The position numbers were made by a program, and so were the translations under genes. The notes under the pieces were generated by a model. That model was not told the DNA's origin and did no database searches. It saw only the letters and a list, made by a program, of their open reading frames with translations. A DNA stretch of 64,000 nucleotides. Origin: Actinomycetota bacterium. Lineage in GTDB: Bacteria; Actinomycetota; Actinomycetes; Propionibacteriales; Nocardioidaceae. This document shows positions 8,827 through 18,348 of the stretch, one piece after another (the stretch's first letter is position 1; every line of letters starts with the position of its first letter). The stretch covers positions 143,248 to 207,247 of the forward strand of contig WLJH01000002.1 of assembly GCA_009701885.1 (NCBI GenBank), read 5' to 3'.

Positions 8827-9783
8827 ATGGCAGTCGTGACCATGCGCCAGCTCCTCGAGAGCGGCGTCCACTTCGGACACCAGACCCGTCGCTGGAACCC
8901 GAAGATGAAGCGCTTCATCATGACCGAGCGCAACGGCATCTACATCATCGACCTGCAGCAGTCGCTGTCCTACATCGATCGCTCGTACGCCTTCATCAAG
9001 GAGACCGTCGCCAAGGGCGGCACCGTGATGTTCGTGGGCACCAAGAAGCAGGCCCAGGAGGCGATCGCCGAGCAGGCGACCCGCGTCGGGATGCCCTACG
9101 TCAACCAGCGCTGGCTGGGCGGCATGCTCACCAACTTCCAGACCGTGCACCAGCGGATCAACCGCCTCAAGGAGCTCGACCTCGTCGACTTCGACGACGT
9201 CGCGGGCTCCGGTCGCACCAAGAAGGAGCTCCTGCAGATGAAGCGGGAGCGCGACAAGCTCGACAAGACCCTGGGCGGCATCCGCGAGATGAGCCGCACC
9301 CCCTCCGCGGTGTGGATCGTCGACACCAAGAAGGAGCACCTCGCCGTCGAGGAGGCCCGCAAGCTCCGGATCCCGATCATCGGCATCCTGGACACCAACT
9401 GCGACCCCGACGAGGTCGACTTCCCGATCCCGGGCAACGACGACGCGATCCGCGCGGTCGGCCTGCTGACCCGCGTGGTCGCCGACGCCGTCGCGGAGGG
9501 CCTCATCGCCCGCTCGGGTGCCGGCGCCAAGACCGAGGGTGCCGAGAACGGTGCCGCGGAGCCGCTGGCCGAGTGGGAGCGCGAGCTCCTCGCCGGTGAC
9601 GCCGAGAAGGCCGCCGAGACCGCGACCTCCGCCGAGGGCGAGGCCGCGTCCGAGGCGACCGGTGCCTCCTCCGAGGCCGCCGCGTCCGATGCCGCCGCCG
9701 AGGCCGCTGCCCCCGAGGCTGCTGAGGCCGCCGAGTCCGCGGAGGCCGCCGAGGCGCCCGCCGCCGACGAGGCCAAGGCCTGA
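8827..9783 (+). CDS. rpsB: 30S ribosomal protein S2
   Basis: This 318-residue protein begins [20 protein letters not shown] and carries the canonical S2 motifs [10 protein letters not shown] and [19 protein letters not shown]. The S2 core ends near residue 245. A long Ala/Glu-rich, low-complexity acidic tail (about 245-318) follows, probably disordered, as in some other actinobacterial S2 proteins. A GGAGAG ribosome-binding site lies just upstream. It is 48 bases before tsf, with which it forms the conserved rpsB-tsf operon. Confidence 0.98.
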   Translation: MAVVTMRQLLESGVHFGHQTRRWNPKMKRFIMTERNGIYIIDLQQSLSYIDRSYAFIKETVAKGGTVMFVGTKKQAQEAIAEQATRVGMPYVNQRWLGGMLTNFQTVHQRINRLKELDLVDFDDVAGSGRTKKELLQMKRERDKLDKTLGGIREMSRTPSAVWIVDTKKEHLAVEEARKLRIPIIGILDTNCDPDEVDFPIPGNDDAIRAVGLLTRVVADAVAEGLIARSGAGAKTEGAENGAAEPLAEWERELLAGDAEKAAETATSAEGEAASEATGASSEAAASDAAAEAAAPEAAEAAESAEAAEAPAADEAKA

Positions 9784-9831
9784 CGGTCCCGCCCGCCCTT
9801 TCCACTCACGACGCAAGGACGACGAGTACAC

Positions 9832-10641
9832 ATGGCATACACCGCTGCCGACGTGAAGAAGCTCCGCGAGCTCACCCAGGCCGGGATGATGGACTGCAAG
9901 AAGGCCCTCGACGAGTCCGAGGGTGACTTCGACAAGGCCGTCGAGCTGCTCCGGGTCAAGGGCGCGGCCAAGGCTGCCGCCCGCGCCGCCGAGCGTGAGG
10001 CCTCGGCCGGTCTGGTCGCTGCCTCCGGCAACGCCCTGATCAGCCTGCGGGCCGAGACCGACTTCGTGGCCAAGAACGAGGCGTTCATCAACGCCGCCCA
10101 GCAGATCGCCGACGCCGCCGACGCCCACAAGGTCGGCGACGCCGAGGCCCTCAAGGCCGTCTCCCTCGGTGACTCCACCGTGGGCGAGACCGTCGAGGAG
10201 CTCGCCCGCACCATCGGGGAGAAGATCGAGCTCGGCGAGGTCGCCTACTTCGAGGGCAACACCACGGTCTACCTGCACAAGAAGGCCTCCGACCTGCCCC
10301 CGACCCTCGGCGTGCTCGTCGAGTACGAGGGCGACGAGGCCGCCGCCCGCCAGGCCGCGCAGCAGGCTGCCGCCCTCAAGGCGCAGTACCTCACCAGCGA
10401 CCAGGTCCCGGCCGACGTCGTGGAGGCCGAGAAGGACGTGCTGACCAAGAAGACGCTCGAGGAGGGCAAGCCCGAGGCTGCCGTCACCAAGATCGTCGAG
10501 GGTCGCATCAACGCCTTCTTCAAGGAGATCGTGCTCCTGGACCAGGAGTCGGTCTTCGAGGCCAAGAAGTCGGTCAAGCAGGTCCTGGACGCCGCCGGCA
10601 CCACGGTCACCCGCTTCGCCCGCTTCGAGGTCGGCGCCTGA
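9832..10641 (+). CDS. tsf: Elongation factor Ts
   Basis: This 269-residue protein has the N-terminal UBA-like domain with the EF-Ts signature [16 protein letters not shown], and the nucleotide-exchange motif [11 protein letters not shown] that displaces Mg-GDP from EF-Tu. Two core subdomains follow, and the length is normal. It releases GDP from EF-Tu in the cytosol. Gene order rpsB-tsf-pyrH-frr-cdsA is conserved. An AAGGACGACGAG purine stretch precedes the ATG. Confidence 0.98.
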   Translation: MAYTAADVKKLRELTQAGMMDCKKALDESEGDFDKAVELLRVKGAAKAAARAAEREASAGLVAASGNALISLRAETDFVAKNEAFINAAQQIADAADAHKVGDAEALKAVSLGDSTVGETVEELARTIGEKIELGEVAYFEGNTTVYLHKKASDLPPTLGVLVEYEGDEAAARQAAQQAAALKAQYLTSDQVPADVVEAEKDVLTKKTLEEGKPEAAVTKIVEGRINAFFKEIVLLDQESVFEAKKSVKQVLDAAGTTVTRFARFEVGA

Positions 10642-10740
10642 CCCGCTCCACCCGCAGCACTGCACCACCCGACCAGCCCCACCTGACCAGCCAGGGCTGC
10701 TCATGACGCTCGCGATCCGCTAGGTTCGCGTGGACGTCGA

Positions 10741-10792
10741 AGGAGGCCGGTCCGCTTGAATCCCCACCACAGGTCGAGCGGACCGGCCTCCT
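10741..10792 (+). promoter_or_regulatory. Perfect 16-bp stem-loop in the tsf-pyrH intergenic region
   Basis: AGGAGGCCGGTCCGCT at 10741-10756 is exactly complementary to 10777-10792, with a 20-base loop. The left arm begins with the Shine-Dalgarno sequence AGGAGG, and the right arm ends with its complement CCTCCT, so folding would hide that site. There is no T-tract. It could end the rpsB-tsf transcript by another mechanism or control the reading frame described next. Confidence 0.6.
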
Positions 10793-10836
10793 CGCACGTC
10801 CGGCCGCCCACTCCCTCTCGGAAGGACGCACCATGA
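10756..10836 (+). CDS. Possible 26-residue leader peptide upstream of pyrH
   Basis: A TTG at 10756 lies nine bases after the strong purine-rich site GAAGGAGG (10739-10746) and opens a 26-codon frame rich in Pro, Ser, His and Arg. Its TGA (10834-10836) overlaps the pyrH ATG as ATGA. The overlap would couple its translation to pyrH. Its ribosome-binding site is inside the stem described above, so structure could switch it. pyrH has its own GGAAGGA site, so the leader is not required. No homology is known to me, and the frame could be fortuitous. Confidence 0.3.
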   Translation: MNPHHRSSGPASSHVRPPTPSRKDAP

Positions 10837-11546
10837 CCCAGTACCAGCGTGTGCTGCTCAAGCTCTCCGGGGAGGTCTTCGGCGGCGGACGGGTCGGCGT
10901 CGACCCCGACGTCGTCAACACCATCGCCCGCGACGTCGCCGAGGTGGTGCGCAGCGGCGTCCAGGTCGCGATCGTCACCGGCGGCGGCAACTTCTTCCGC
11001 GGCGCCGAGCTGCAGCAGCGCGGCATGGACCGGGTCCGCGCCGACTACATGGGGATGCTCGGCATCGTCATGAACTGCCTCGCCCTGCAGGACTTCCTGG
11101 AGAAGCTCGGCGTCGAGACCCGCGTCCAGACCGCGATCACCATGGGCCAGGTCGCCGAGCCCTACGTCCCGCGCCGCGCCATCCGGCACATGGAGAAGGG
11201 CCGGGTCGTCATCTTCGGCGCTGGCATGGGCATGCCCTTCTTCTCCACCGACACCGTGGCGGTCCAGCGGGCGCTGGAGAGCCGCTGCGACGCGGTCTTC
11301 TTCGCCAAGAGCGGGGTCGACGGGGTCTACGACGCCGACCCCCGCAAGGACCCCCACGCGAAGAAGTACGACCGGATCACCTTCGACGAGGCCATCGGCA
11401 AGGGCCTGGCCGTCGTCGACCAGACCGCCTTCACCCTCTGCGCGGAGAACAAGCTGCCGATGGTCGTGTTCGGCATGGAGCCGGAGGGCAACATCCCGCG
11501 CGTGCTCAAGGGTGAGAGGATCGGGACGCTCGTCGAGGCCGGCTGA
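10833..11546 (+). CDS. pyrH: UMP kinase
   Basis: This 237-residue amino-acid-kinase-fold protein has the bacterial UMP kinase motifs [11 protein letters not shown] near the N terminus, [18 protein letters not shown] and the C-terminal [15 protein letters not shown]. It phosphorylates UMP to UDP in pyrimidine nucleotide synthesis and is normally hexameric and allosterically controlled by GTP and UTP. A GGAAGGA at 10820-10826 precedes the ATG. It lies between tsf and frr as in most actinobacteria. Confidence 0.97.
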   Translation: MTQYQRVLLKLSGEVFGGGRVGVDPDVVNTIARDVAEVVRSGVQVAIVTGGGNFFRGAELQQRGMDRVRADYMGMLGIVMNCLALQDFLEKLGVETRVQTAITMGQVAEPYVPRRAIRHMEKGRVVIFGAGMGMPFFSTDTVAVQRALESRCDAVFFAKSGVDGVYDADPRKDPHAKKYDRITFDEAIGKGLAVVDQTAFTLCAENKLPMVVFGMEPEGNIPRVLKGERIGTLVEAG

Positions 11547-11626
11547 GCCCGGAGCGACGACCCCCACGCGCCACACCAGCACCACGACGTACGACGCAGC
11601 GAGACGACAGGACCAGGAGCCCCACG

Positions 11627-12184
11627 GTGATCAACGACATCCTCAACGAGGCCGACAGCAAGATGGACAAGTCGGTCGACTCCACCCGCGAGGAGTTCGC
11701 CGCGATCCGCGCGGGCCGCGCCAACCCCTCGGTCTTCAACAAGATCGTCGTGGACTACTACGGCAGCCCCACCCCGTTGCAGCAGCTCGCCTCCTTCACC
11801 ACCCCCGAGGCGCGCGTCATCATCATCGCGCCCTACGACCAGGGCGCGACCAAGAACATCGAGCGCGCGATCCGCGACTCCGACCTGGGCGTCAACCCGA
11901 CCGACGACGGCAAGGTCCTGCGTTGCGTCTTCCCCGAGCTGACCGAGGAGCGCCGCAAGGAGTTCATCAAGGTCGCCCGGGCCAAGGCCGAGGACGGCCG
12001 GGTCGCCGTGCGCAACCTGCGCCGCACCGCCAAGCAGAACCTCGAGAAGCTCGAGAAGGACGGCGAGGTCGGCAAGGACGACGTCACCGGCGCCGAGAAG
12101 AAGCTCGACTCGATCACCAAGAAGCACACCGACTCCATCGACGAGATGCTGAAGAACAAGGAGGCCGAGCTGCTGGAGGTCTGA
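11627..12184 (+). CDS. frr: Ribosome-recycling factor
   Basis: This 185-residue protein has normal RRF length and motifs: ADSKMDKSV, IRAGRANPSVFNKI and KVARAKAEDGRVAVRNLRR. RRF with EF-G splits post-termination ribosomes. The GTG at 11627 is preceded by AGGAGC at a usable distance and gives the conserved N terminus (VINDILNEAD). It is followed closely by cdsA. Confidence 0.97.
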   Translation: MINDILNEADSKMDKSVDSTREEFAAIRAGRANPSVFNKIVVDYYGSPTPLQQLASFTTPEARVIIIAPYDQGATKNIERAIRDSDLGVNPTDDGKVLRCVFPELTEERRKEFIKVARAKAEDGRVAVRNLRRTAKQNLEKLEKDGEVGKDDVTGAEKKLDSITKKHTDSIDEMLKNKEAELLEV

Positions 12185-12207
12185 GGACCTCCCGCTCGCT
12201 CGCCACG

Positions 12208-13092
12208 ATGGCCGCCCCCACCCCGACGGGACAGCCCACACCGACCAAGGACCACGGTCGGGCAGGTCGCGACCTCAAGGCCGCGGTCGGCTCGGCCGTC
12301 GTCCTGCTCGGCTCGATCGCCGCCTCGCTGCTGTTCTTCAAGGCCGCCTTCATGGTCATCGTGGCCGCCGCGGTGTGCGTCGCGGTCTGGGAGCTCGGCC
12401 GCGGCTTCGCCGTGAAGGGGATCGATCTGCCCGAGGAGCCGCTCATGGTGGGCGGGGTCTCGATGGTGGTCGTGGCCTACCTCTTCGGCTCCGACGCCCT
12501 CGTCACGGCCACGGCGGTCACCGGCCTGGTCACGATGCTGTGGCTGCTGCGCCGGGGGATCGAGGGCTACGTCCAGAACGCCACCGCCTCGCTGTTCACC
12601 CTCGTCTACGTCCCCTTCCTGGGCTCGTTCGTGGCGCTGCTGCTGGCCGAGGGCGGTCTGGACGGCAGCGGCCTGGACGACGACGGCGTGCGCGGCATCA
12701 TCGTCTTCATCCTCGTCACCATCGCCTCCGACATCGGCGGGTACGTCGCCGGGGTCCTCTTCGGCAAGCACCCGATGGCCCCGGTCATCTCGCCGAAGAA
12801 GTCGTGGGAGGGCTTCGCCGGCTCCCTGGTGTTCACCGTCGCCGGCGGCATCGGCCTCGTGGTCTGGCTGCTCGAGGGCGACTGGTGGGTCGGGGTCGCG
12901 CTCGGCCTGATCGCCGTGGTGATGGCGACCCTCGGCGACCTGTGCGAGTCGGTGATCAAGCGCGACCTCGGCATCAAGGACATGAGCCAGGTCATCCCCG
13001 GCCACGGCGGCCTGATGGACCGGCTCGACTCGCTGCTCGCCACGATCGCGCCGATCTGGCTGCTGCTCCACCACCTCGTCTTCGCCTCCTGA
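12208..13092 (+). CDS. cdsA: Phosphatidate cytidylyltransferase
   Basis: This 294-residue integral membrane protein has about eight hydrophobic segments and the CDP-diglyceride synthase signature near the C terminus: ESVIKRDLGIKDMSQVIPGH followed by GGLMDRLDS. It makes CDP-diacylglycerol from phosphatidate and CTP for phospholipid synthesis in the membrane. The ATG at 12208 gives a short polar cytoplasmic N terminus. The longer frame upstream overlaps frr and is not credible. The histidine phosphatase gene begins two bases after its stop. Confidence 0.95.
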   Translation: MAAPTPTGQPTPTKDHGRAGRDLKAAVGSAVVLLGSIAASLLFFKAAFMVIVAAAVCVAVWELGRGFAVKGIDLPEEPLMVGGVSMVVVAYLFGSDALVTATAVTGLVTMLWLLRRGIEGYVQNATASLFTLVYVPFLGSFVALLLAEGGLDGSGLDDDGVRGIIVFILVTIASDIGGYVAGVLFGKHPMAPVISPKKSWEGFAGSLVFTVAGGIGLVVWLLEGDWWVGVALGLIAVVMATLGDLCESVIKRDLGIKDMSQVIPGHGGLMDRLDSLLATIAPIWLLLHHLVFAS

Positions 13093-13093
13093 C

Positions 13094-13600
13094 ATGACCG
13101 TCCACCTCGTCCGGCACGGCCGTTCCCTGCCCGAGCCCACCCGCCCCGCGAGCGAGTGGCAGCTGGACCCCGCCGGGTACGACGACGTGTGGGCGCTGCG
13201 CGACCGGCTGCCCGCCGCGGCCGCGTGGGCCTGCTCGCCCGAGCCCAAGGCGCTCGCGACGGCCGAGCTGCTCACCGACGGCGAGATCGGCGTCGTGCCG
13301 GACCTGCGCGAGCACGAGCGTGCCGCCGGCTGGCTCGAGGACTTCCCCGACGTGGTCGCGCGCGCCTTCGCCGACCCCGCCCGCCCGGCCACCGCCGGCT
13401 GGGAGCCACTCCAGCACTGCGCGGACCGGGTCGTCCCCGCCGTACGACGCCTGGTGGAGGTGCACGAGGGGCAGGACCTCGTGCTGGTCGGCCACGGGAC
13501 GGCCTGGACGCTCGCGCTCGCGGCGCTCACCGGCGCCGAGCCCGACCTGGACCGGTGGGCCGCGCTGCGGATGCCGGACGTCTGGACCGTCGAGGTCTGA
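13094..13600 (+). CDS. Histidine phosphatase superfamily protein
   Basis: This 168-residue protein opens with VHLVRHGRS, the RHG motif that holds the phospho-accepting His, and has the second catalytic His in LVGHGTAWTLAL. Length and layout fit small branch-1 members related to phosphoglycerate-mutase-like phosphatases. The substrate cannot be told from sequence. It is nearly contiguous with cdsA (one base after the stop), so it is probably in the same transcript. Confidence 0.85.
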   Translation: MTVHLVRHGRSLPEPTRPASEWQLDPAGYDDVWALRDRLPAAAAWACSPEPKALATAELLTDGEIGVVPDLREHERAAGWLEDFPDVVARAFADPARPATAGWEPLQHCADRVVPAVRRLVEVHEGQDLVLVGHGTAWTLALAALTGAEPDLDRWAALRMPDVWTVEV

Positions 13601-13688
13601 GCCTGCTGCTCGGATCGGGCCGGCCGCCCGCCACGCCCGTCCGGCGCGTACCCGCGTACGGACCCCCGGCACGGGGCATGCTGGCCCC

Positions 13689-14114
13689 ATGAACGACATC
13701 GACTCCCGCGAGCCTCGCGTCGAGCCGCGGGACGTTGACGGCGCGGACCCCACGGTGGACCAGCCGGGGGGCCAGTCCGGTGACCAAGCGACGCAGCAGC
13801 CGGGGGAGCCCACCGTCGGCTGGTGGCACCGCGACCACCCGGTCTTCGCCTCGCTCGCCGGCTTCTTCACGGGCCTGGTCTTCGTGGTCGTCGTCCCGGG
13901 CGCCTACGCGGCGCTGCTGGCGTCGGTCATGGACACCGAGTCCGCCGAGGACCTCTTCCCCTTCGTCCTGGTCGCCCTGGCGGTGCCGATCGCGCTGCTG
14001 GTGCACCCGCATACCCGACGGTTCGGCCGCTACATGCTGCTCGGCATCGTCTCCACGGCGCTGGTCGTGGGCGGGGTCGCGGCGCTGGTGCTCTGGTTCC
14101 TGGTCAACCGCTGA
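13689..14114 (+). CDS. Small hypothetical membrane protein
   Basis: This 141-residue protein has a hydrophilic, acidic N-terminal 45 residues followed by three predicted transmembrane helices (about 52-75, 85-108, 115-138). I recognise no domain. A CATGCT hexamer six bases before the ATG could be a -10 for a leaderless start. It lies between the phosphatase and rlmN on the same strand. Function unknown. Confidence 0.75.
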   Translation: MNDIDSREPRVEPRDVDGADPTVDQPGGQSGDQATQQPGEPTVGWWHRDHPVFASLAGFFTGLVFVVVVPGAYAALLASVMDTESAEDLFPFVLVALAVPIALLVHPHTRRFGRYMLLGIVSTALVVGGVAALVLWFLVNR

Positions 14115-14195
14115 CGCAGCGGTCGGGACGCGGGGCCGAGGTCACGTCCGCGACGGTTCGGCCGGGCCGCGTCCCGGGTGGGAGGATGGTCGGCG

Positions 14196-15329
14196 ATGCC
14201 TGAGCACGAGACCCCGAAGCAGCTGCCCCTGGTGATGGAGGAGCCGCGCGGCCGCAAGAAGCCGCCGCGGCACCTCGCCGACCTGACCCCTGCCGAGCGC
14301 AAGGAGCTGCTGGAGGAGAAGGGGCTGCCCGGCTTCCGGGCCAAGCAGCTCTCGACGCACTACTTCGCCCGGCTGGTCGACGACCCCGAGCAGATGACCG
14401 ACCTCCCCGCCGGCCAGCGCGCCGAGCTCGTGGGCGCGCTGCTCCCGGACCTGATGACCCCGCTGCGCACGATGGAGGCCGACAAGGGCACCACCGTCAA
14501 GACGCTGTGGCGGCTCTTCGACGGCGCGCTCGTGGAGTCGGTGCTCATGCGCTACCCCGACCGCGCCACCATGTGCGTCTCCAGCCAGGCCGGGTGCGGC
14601 ATGGCCTGCCCGTTCTGCGCCACCGGCCAGGGCGGCCTGCAGCGCAACATGTCCACCGCCGAGATCGTCGAGCAGGTGCTCGCCGGAGCCCGCGCCCTCG
14701 CCCGCGGCGAGGTCCCCGGCGGCCCGACGCGCGTCTCCAACGTCGTCTTCATGGGCATGGGGGAGCCGCTGGCCAACTACAAGGCCGTCGTCGGCGCCGT
14801 TCGCCGGCTCACCGACCCCACCCCGGACGGGCTGGGCATGTCCGCGCGCGGTGTCACGGTCTCGACCGTGGGCCTGGTGCCGCGGATCAAGCAGCTGGCC
14901 ACCGAGGGTGTCCCCGTGACGCTGGCGCTGAGCCTGCACGCGCCGGACGACGAGCTGCGCAACGAGCTGGTCCCAATCAACACCCGCTTCTCCGTGGCCG
15001 AGACCGTCGAGGCCGCCTTCGAGTACGCCGCGACCACCAAGCGCCGCGTCTCCATCGAGTACGCCATGATGCGCGGCATCAACGACCAGGCCTGGCGCGC
15101 CGACCTGCTCGCCGACGTCCTCTACGCCACCGGCGCCGACTGGGGCTGGGTGCACGTCAACCTGATCCCGCTCAACCCGACGCCCGGCTCGAAGTGGACC
15201 GCCTCCGACCCCGCCGACGAGCGCGAGTTCGTCCGGCGCCTGGAGGCCCGCGGCATCCCCACGACCGTCCGCGACACCCGCGGCAGCGACATCGACGGCG
15301 CCTGCGGCCAGCTCGCCGCCACCGAGTGA
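14196..15329 (+). CDS. rlmN: 23S rRNA (adenine2503-C2)-methyltransferase / tRNA methyltransferase RlmN
   Basis: This 377-residue radical-SAM enzyme has the cluster motif [11 protein letters not shown], the upstream catalytic region [10 protein letters not shown], the GMGEPLANY motif, and a C-terminal DIDGACGQL that carries the second methyl-carrier Cys. It methylates C2 of A2503 in 23S rRNA and A37 of some tRNAs. The ATG at 14196 was chosen for its GGGAGG site upstream and the usual N-terminal length, rather than the in-frame ATG six codons earlier. Confidence 0.96.
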   Translation: MPEHETPKQLPLVMEEPRGRKKPPRHLADLTPAERKELLEEKGLPGFRAKQLSTHYFARLVDDPEQMTDLPAGQRAELVGALLPDLMTPLRTMEADKGTTVKTLWRLFDGALVESVLMRYPDRATMCVSSQAGCGMACPFCATGQGGLQRNMSTAEIVEQVLAGARALARGEVPGGPTRVSNVVFMGMGEPLANYKAVVGAVRRLTDPTPDGLGMSARGVTVSTVGLVPRIKQLATEGVPVTLALSLHAPDDELRNELVPINTRFSVAETVEAAFEYAATTKRRVSIEYAMMRGINDQAWRADLLADVLYATGADWGWVHVNLIPLNPTPGSKWTASDPADEREFVRRLEARGIPTTVRDTRGSDIDGACGQLAATE

Positions 15330-15342
15330 GCCGGTCGTCCCG

Positions 15343-16113
15343 GTGGCCCTGACACGTGAGGACGTCCTCCGCGCCGTCGACGAGTGGTTGTGGGTGCCCG
15401 AGGACGCGGAGCGCGTGGACACCCCCGACGGGGTCCTGGTGCGCTGGCCGACCTGGTTCGAGCACCCGGCCAGCCTCATGCGCTTCCACCCGGTCGGTGA
15501 CCCCGCCGAGGCCCTGGCCGGCTTCTGCGCCCAGGCCCGCGACCGGGGGGCCGACAGGCTCCAGGTCTGGGTGACCCTCGACGCCGACCCCGCCCTCGAG
15601 GGCGTCGTCCGCGCCGCGGGCGGGAGCCCCGAGGAGACGCTGGCGGTGCTCGCGCTGGACCTCACCGCGGCACGCCCCGACCTCGGTCCGGCGCCCGGGC
15701 TCGAGCTGCGTCGCGACGACCACGACCTCGCCACGCACGCCGACTACTACCGGCTCAACGCCGAGGTCTTCGGCGGCTCGATGCCCGCGGAGGAGGAGCT
15801 GCGCGCGAGCCTGGCGCGCCAGGTGCCCGAGCAGTGGAGCGTCATCGCCTACGAGCAGGGACGTGCGGTCGGCAGCGGCGGCATCACCGTCGCGGGCGAC
15901 GTCGCCCGGCTCTGGGGCGGCTGCACACTGGAGGAGGCGCGCGGGCGCGGGGTCTACCGCGCCGTCCTCGACGCCCGCCTGCGTGCGGGCGCCGACCACG
16001 GGTGCACCATGGCGCTGGTCAAGGGCAACACCGCCACGTCCGGGCCGATCCTGCGCCGGGCCGGCTTCACGGCGTACGGCGAGGAGCGGCTGTTCCAGGT
16101 GCCCCTGGGCTGA
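15343..16113 (+). CDS. GNAT family N-acetyltransferase
   Basis: This 256-residue protein has a C-terminal GNAT-like domain (about 110-256) with a variant acetyl-CoA loop in GGCTLEEARGRGVYRAVL, corresponding to the R/Q-x-x-G-x-G/A motif, and the final RRAGFTAYGE strand-turn typical of the family. The N-terminal third may be a degenerate second GNAT repeat. The GTG lies 13 bases after the rlmN stop. The substrate is not predictable. Confidence 0.75.
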   Translation: MALTREDVLRAVDEWLWVPEDAERVDTPDGVLVRWPTWFEHPASLMRFHPVGDPAEALAGFCAQARDRGADRLQVWVTLDADPALEGVVRAAGGSPEETLAVLALDLTAARPDLGPAPGLELRRDDHDLATHADYYRLNAEVFGGSMPAEEELRASLARQVPEQWSVIAYEQGRAVGSGGITVAGDVARLWGGCTLEEARGRGVYRAVLDARLRAGADHGCTMALVKGNTATSGPILRRAGFTAYGEERLFQVPLG

Positions 16114-16137
16114 GCGGCTGGCCGCTCGTGCGACGGC

Positions 16138-17235
16138 TCAACCCAGGAGGACTGCCGCCTCCTCGACGGTGTCGACCAGGTGCACGAACCGCTCCATCGC
16201 CCGGTCGCGGGCCAGCGCCTCCAGCAGCGGCCACGCCGGCAGGGTGCGGGTCCAGTGCTCGACACCGACCAGCACCATCGGGGCCACGCCCGAGGCGTCG
16301 GCGTAATAGTTCTCGCAGGCGTCCTGGAAGACCTCCTGCACGGTGCCGGCCGCCCCGGGCAGGAAGACGATGCCGGCGTCGCAGACCTCGAGCAGGATCG
16401 CCTCGCGGGTGGCGTTGCGGAAGTACTTCGCGATCGCCGTCGCGAAGACCCCCGGCGGCTCGTGGCCGTAGTGCCAGGTCGGGATCGCCAGGTTGTCCCG
16501 GGCCTCGGGCCAGCGCTCGCGCACCTCCATGGCCGAGGCGACCCACGCGTCCACCGAGGGCCGGTACGTCGGCACGGCGGCCAGCAGCGACAGTGCCTCC
16601 GCCAGGGAGTCGGCCGGCCTCCCGGCCAGCCGCGCTCCGAGGTTGGCGGCCTCCATCGCGCCCGGCCCGCCGCCGGTCGCCACGGTCAGCCGGTCGCCGA
16701 GCAGGTGCCCGAGGCGTGCTGCGTCGTCGTACACCTGCTCGCCGCGGCGGGCCTGGTGCCCGCCCATGACGCCGACGACGCGCCGCCCGAGGCGCCAGGC
16801 GTCCAGGGCGACGTCGATCGCGTGGTCGTGCAGGACCCGCGCCAGCGCCGCCTCGCCCGGCGCGACGTCCGCGCGGGCCTCCTGCGACCACGCGTAGGCG
16901 CGACCGTCGAGCGAGTCGACCCAGCGGGGGGCGTCGTAGAGCTCGGGCGCGGTGTAGAGCGAGGTGCGTGCGGGGTCGACCGGCAGCGGCCGGTCGGCCA
17001 GCGAGGGCAGCACGATCGCCCCGCCGGCCTCGGCCCGGGTGGCGTCGTCCCCGGCGAAGTCGCAGCCGAGGAAGGTCGCCCCGTCGACGTCCCGGTCCTG
17101 CAGCAGGTCCGGGCGGCCGCGCAGGTCGAGGTGGCGCACCCGCCACCCCGACAGCGACCGCACCCCCTCGTCGAGTCGGCGCTCGAGGTCGGCGAGGGTG
17201 GTGACGTCGACCGTGCGGCCCCGGGTGCGTCTCAC
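16138..17235 (-). CDS. LOG-family-like nucleotide-binding protein with N-terminal extension
   Basis: This 365-residue protein has a Rossmann-like core containing TGGGPGAMEAANLGA and FLPGAAGTVQEVFQDACENY, which match the GGGxGxM and PGGxGTxxE motifs of LOG/lysine-decarboxylase-like proteins. The second Gly of PGG is Ala. LOG enzymes release cytokinin-type bases from nucleoside monophosphates, and PpnN relatives cleave purine and pyrimidine nucleotides. The 130-residue N-terminal extension has no domain I can name and makes it longer than plain LOG proteins, so a PpnN-like nucleotidase role is as likely. The GTG at 17235 is the first plausible start. It lies downstream of the RIO-like gene on the same strand. 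Confidence 0.7.
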   Translation of the reverse strand: MRRTRGRTVDVTTLADLERRLDEGVRSLSGWRVRHLDLRGRPDLLQDRDVDGATFLGCDFAGDDATRAEAGGAIVLPSLADRPLPVDPARTSLYTAPELYDAPRWVDSLDGRAYAWSQEARADVAPGEAALARVLHDHAIDVALDAWRLGRRVVGVMGGHQARRGEQVYDDAARLGHLLGDRLTVATGGGPGAMEAANLGARLAGRPADSLAEALSLLAAVPTYRPSVDAWVASAMEVRERWPEARDNLAIPTWHYGHEPPGVFATAIAKYFRNATREAILLEVCDAGIVFLPGAAGTVQEVFQDACENYYADASGVAPMVLVGVEHWTRTLPAWPLLEALARDRAMERFVHLVDTVEEAAVLLG

Positions 17236-17260
17236 GGGGGGAACCTACGCGACTGCTTCC

Positions 17261-18202
17261 CTAGAACGCGTGCGCCATGAGCTCCCCGAAGAGCTCTTGC
17301 TCGTCGACCTCCAACCCCCGGGCGCGGAACCAGCGGCACATGTTGCGGCAGTCGCGCAGCAGGAAGTCCATCCCGTTGGCGTTGCCGACCAGGTCCACGA
17401 CCTGCGGCAGGTCGATGACCACGAGCCGCTCGCCCGCGGCGAGGGTGTTGTACGGCGAGAGGTCGCCGTGCACGATCCCCGCCTGCACCATCGTGGCGAG
17501 CGCGTCGCGCAGCTGGTCGTAGTAGGAGGCCAGCAGCGCGGGCCCGGGGCGGGTCTGCGCGAGCCGCGGCGCCGTCTCGACCCCGTCCTCGCCCTCGACG
17601 GTGATCCACTCCATGAGGATCTCCTGCCCGTCGAGCTGCACAGGGTAGGGGACCGGCAGCCCGAGCAGCCAGCACCGCTTGAGCGCCTCCCACTCCGAGA
17701 CCGCCCACTCGCCGGCGGCGACGATCTTCCCCCAGGTGCTGCCGGCCTTGAGGGCGCGCTGGTCGCGCGAGCGCTTGACGCTGCGGCCTTCGGTGTAGGT
17801 CGCGGCGCGGTGGAAGGTGCGGTGCTCGGTGGAGCGGTAGCGCTTGGCCACCATGACCACCGACTCCCCGAGCGCGTCCGAGCCGGGGACGGCGCGCTCG
17901 AGCAGGTAGGCGTCGGCCTCCTTGCCGGTCTTGAGGATGCCGAGCTCGGTGTCGATCGCGCCCTGGGAGGTCACGACCCAGTCAGGGCGTGGCTCCGGGC
18001 CGCGCGAGAGCGGCTCCACGCTGAGCCAGGTGGACCAGCGCTGGGTGTCGTCGTCGATGTCCTCGACCGCGTGCCAGTCGAGGAGGAAGGACGGGTCGAT
18101 GCCGTCCAGGGGGTCCACCTCGCGACGGGTGTCGAGGTGGAGGAGGTGGTCAGAGGAGTACTGCTCCTCGGACCGGTCGTGCCAGTCGTGCCGTGCGGTC
18201 AA
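17261..18202 (-). CDS. RIO1-like serine protein kinase
   Basis: This protein of about 313 residues has RIO kinase motifs: a flexible nucleotide-binding loop in LKTGKEADAYLL, catalytic HGDLSPYNTLA and metal-binding VVIDLPQVVDL (IDxPQ). The N-terminal HLDTRREVDPLDGIDP region is typical of bacterial RIO1-like kinases. Substrates of bacterial members are unknown. The start is uncertain. I chose the TTG at 18202 (giving LTARHDWHDR with a GGAG upstream), but the frame stays open to an ATG at 18316. A separate 38-codon frame with a strong GAGAGGAG site starts at 18266 and overlaps the N-terminal region. Confidence 0.78.
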   Translation of the reverse strand: MTARHDWHDRSEEQYSSDHLLHLDTRREVDPLDGIDPSFLLDWHAVEDIDDDTQRWSTWLSVEPLSRGPEPRPDWVVTSQGAIDTELGILKTGKEADAYLLERAVPGSDALGESVVMVAKRYRSTEHRTFHRAATYTEGRSVKRSRDQRALKAGSTWGKIVAAGEWAVSEWEALKRCWLLGLPVPYPVQLDGQEILMEWITVEGEDGVETAPRLAQTRPGPALLASYYDQLRDALATMVQAGIVHGDLSPYNTLAAGERLVVIDLPQVVDLVGNANGMDFLLRDCRNMCRWFRARGLEVDEQELFGELMAHAF

Positions 18203-18348
18203 CGCGGGTGCTCCGATGCAAGAGGTGGGTGTGGTCTGCGGGCAGGCCAGCGACAGTCGTCGACATGTCACGCTCCTCTCGTTCAGGCACGGGCGGACCC
18301 CGGTGCTGCGGACCATGGTGGGGCCCTGCGCGCCGGTGCGCGAGCCAT

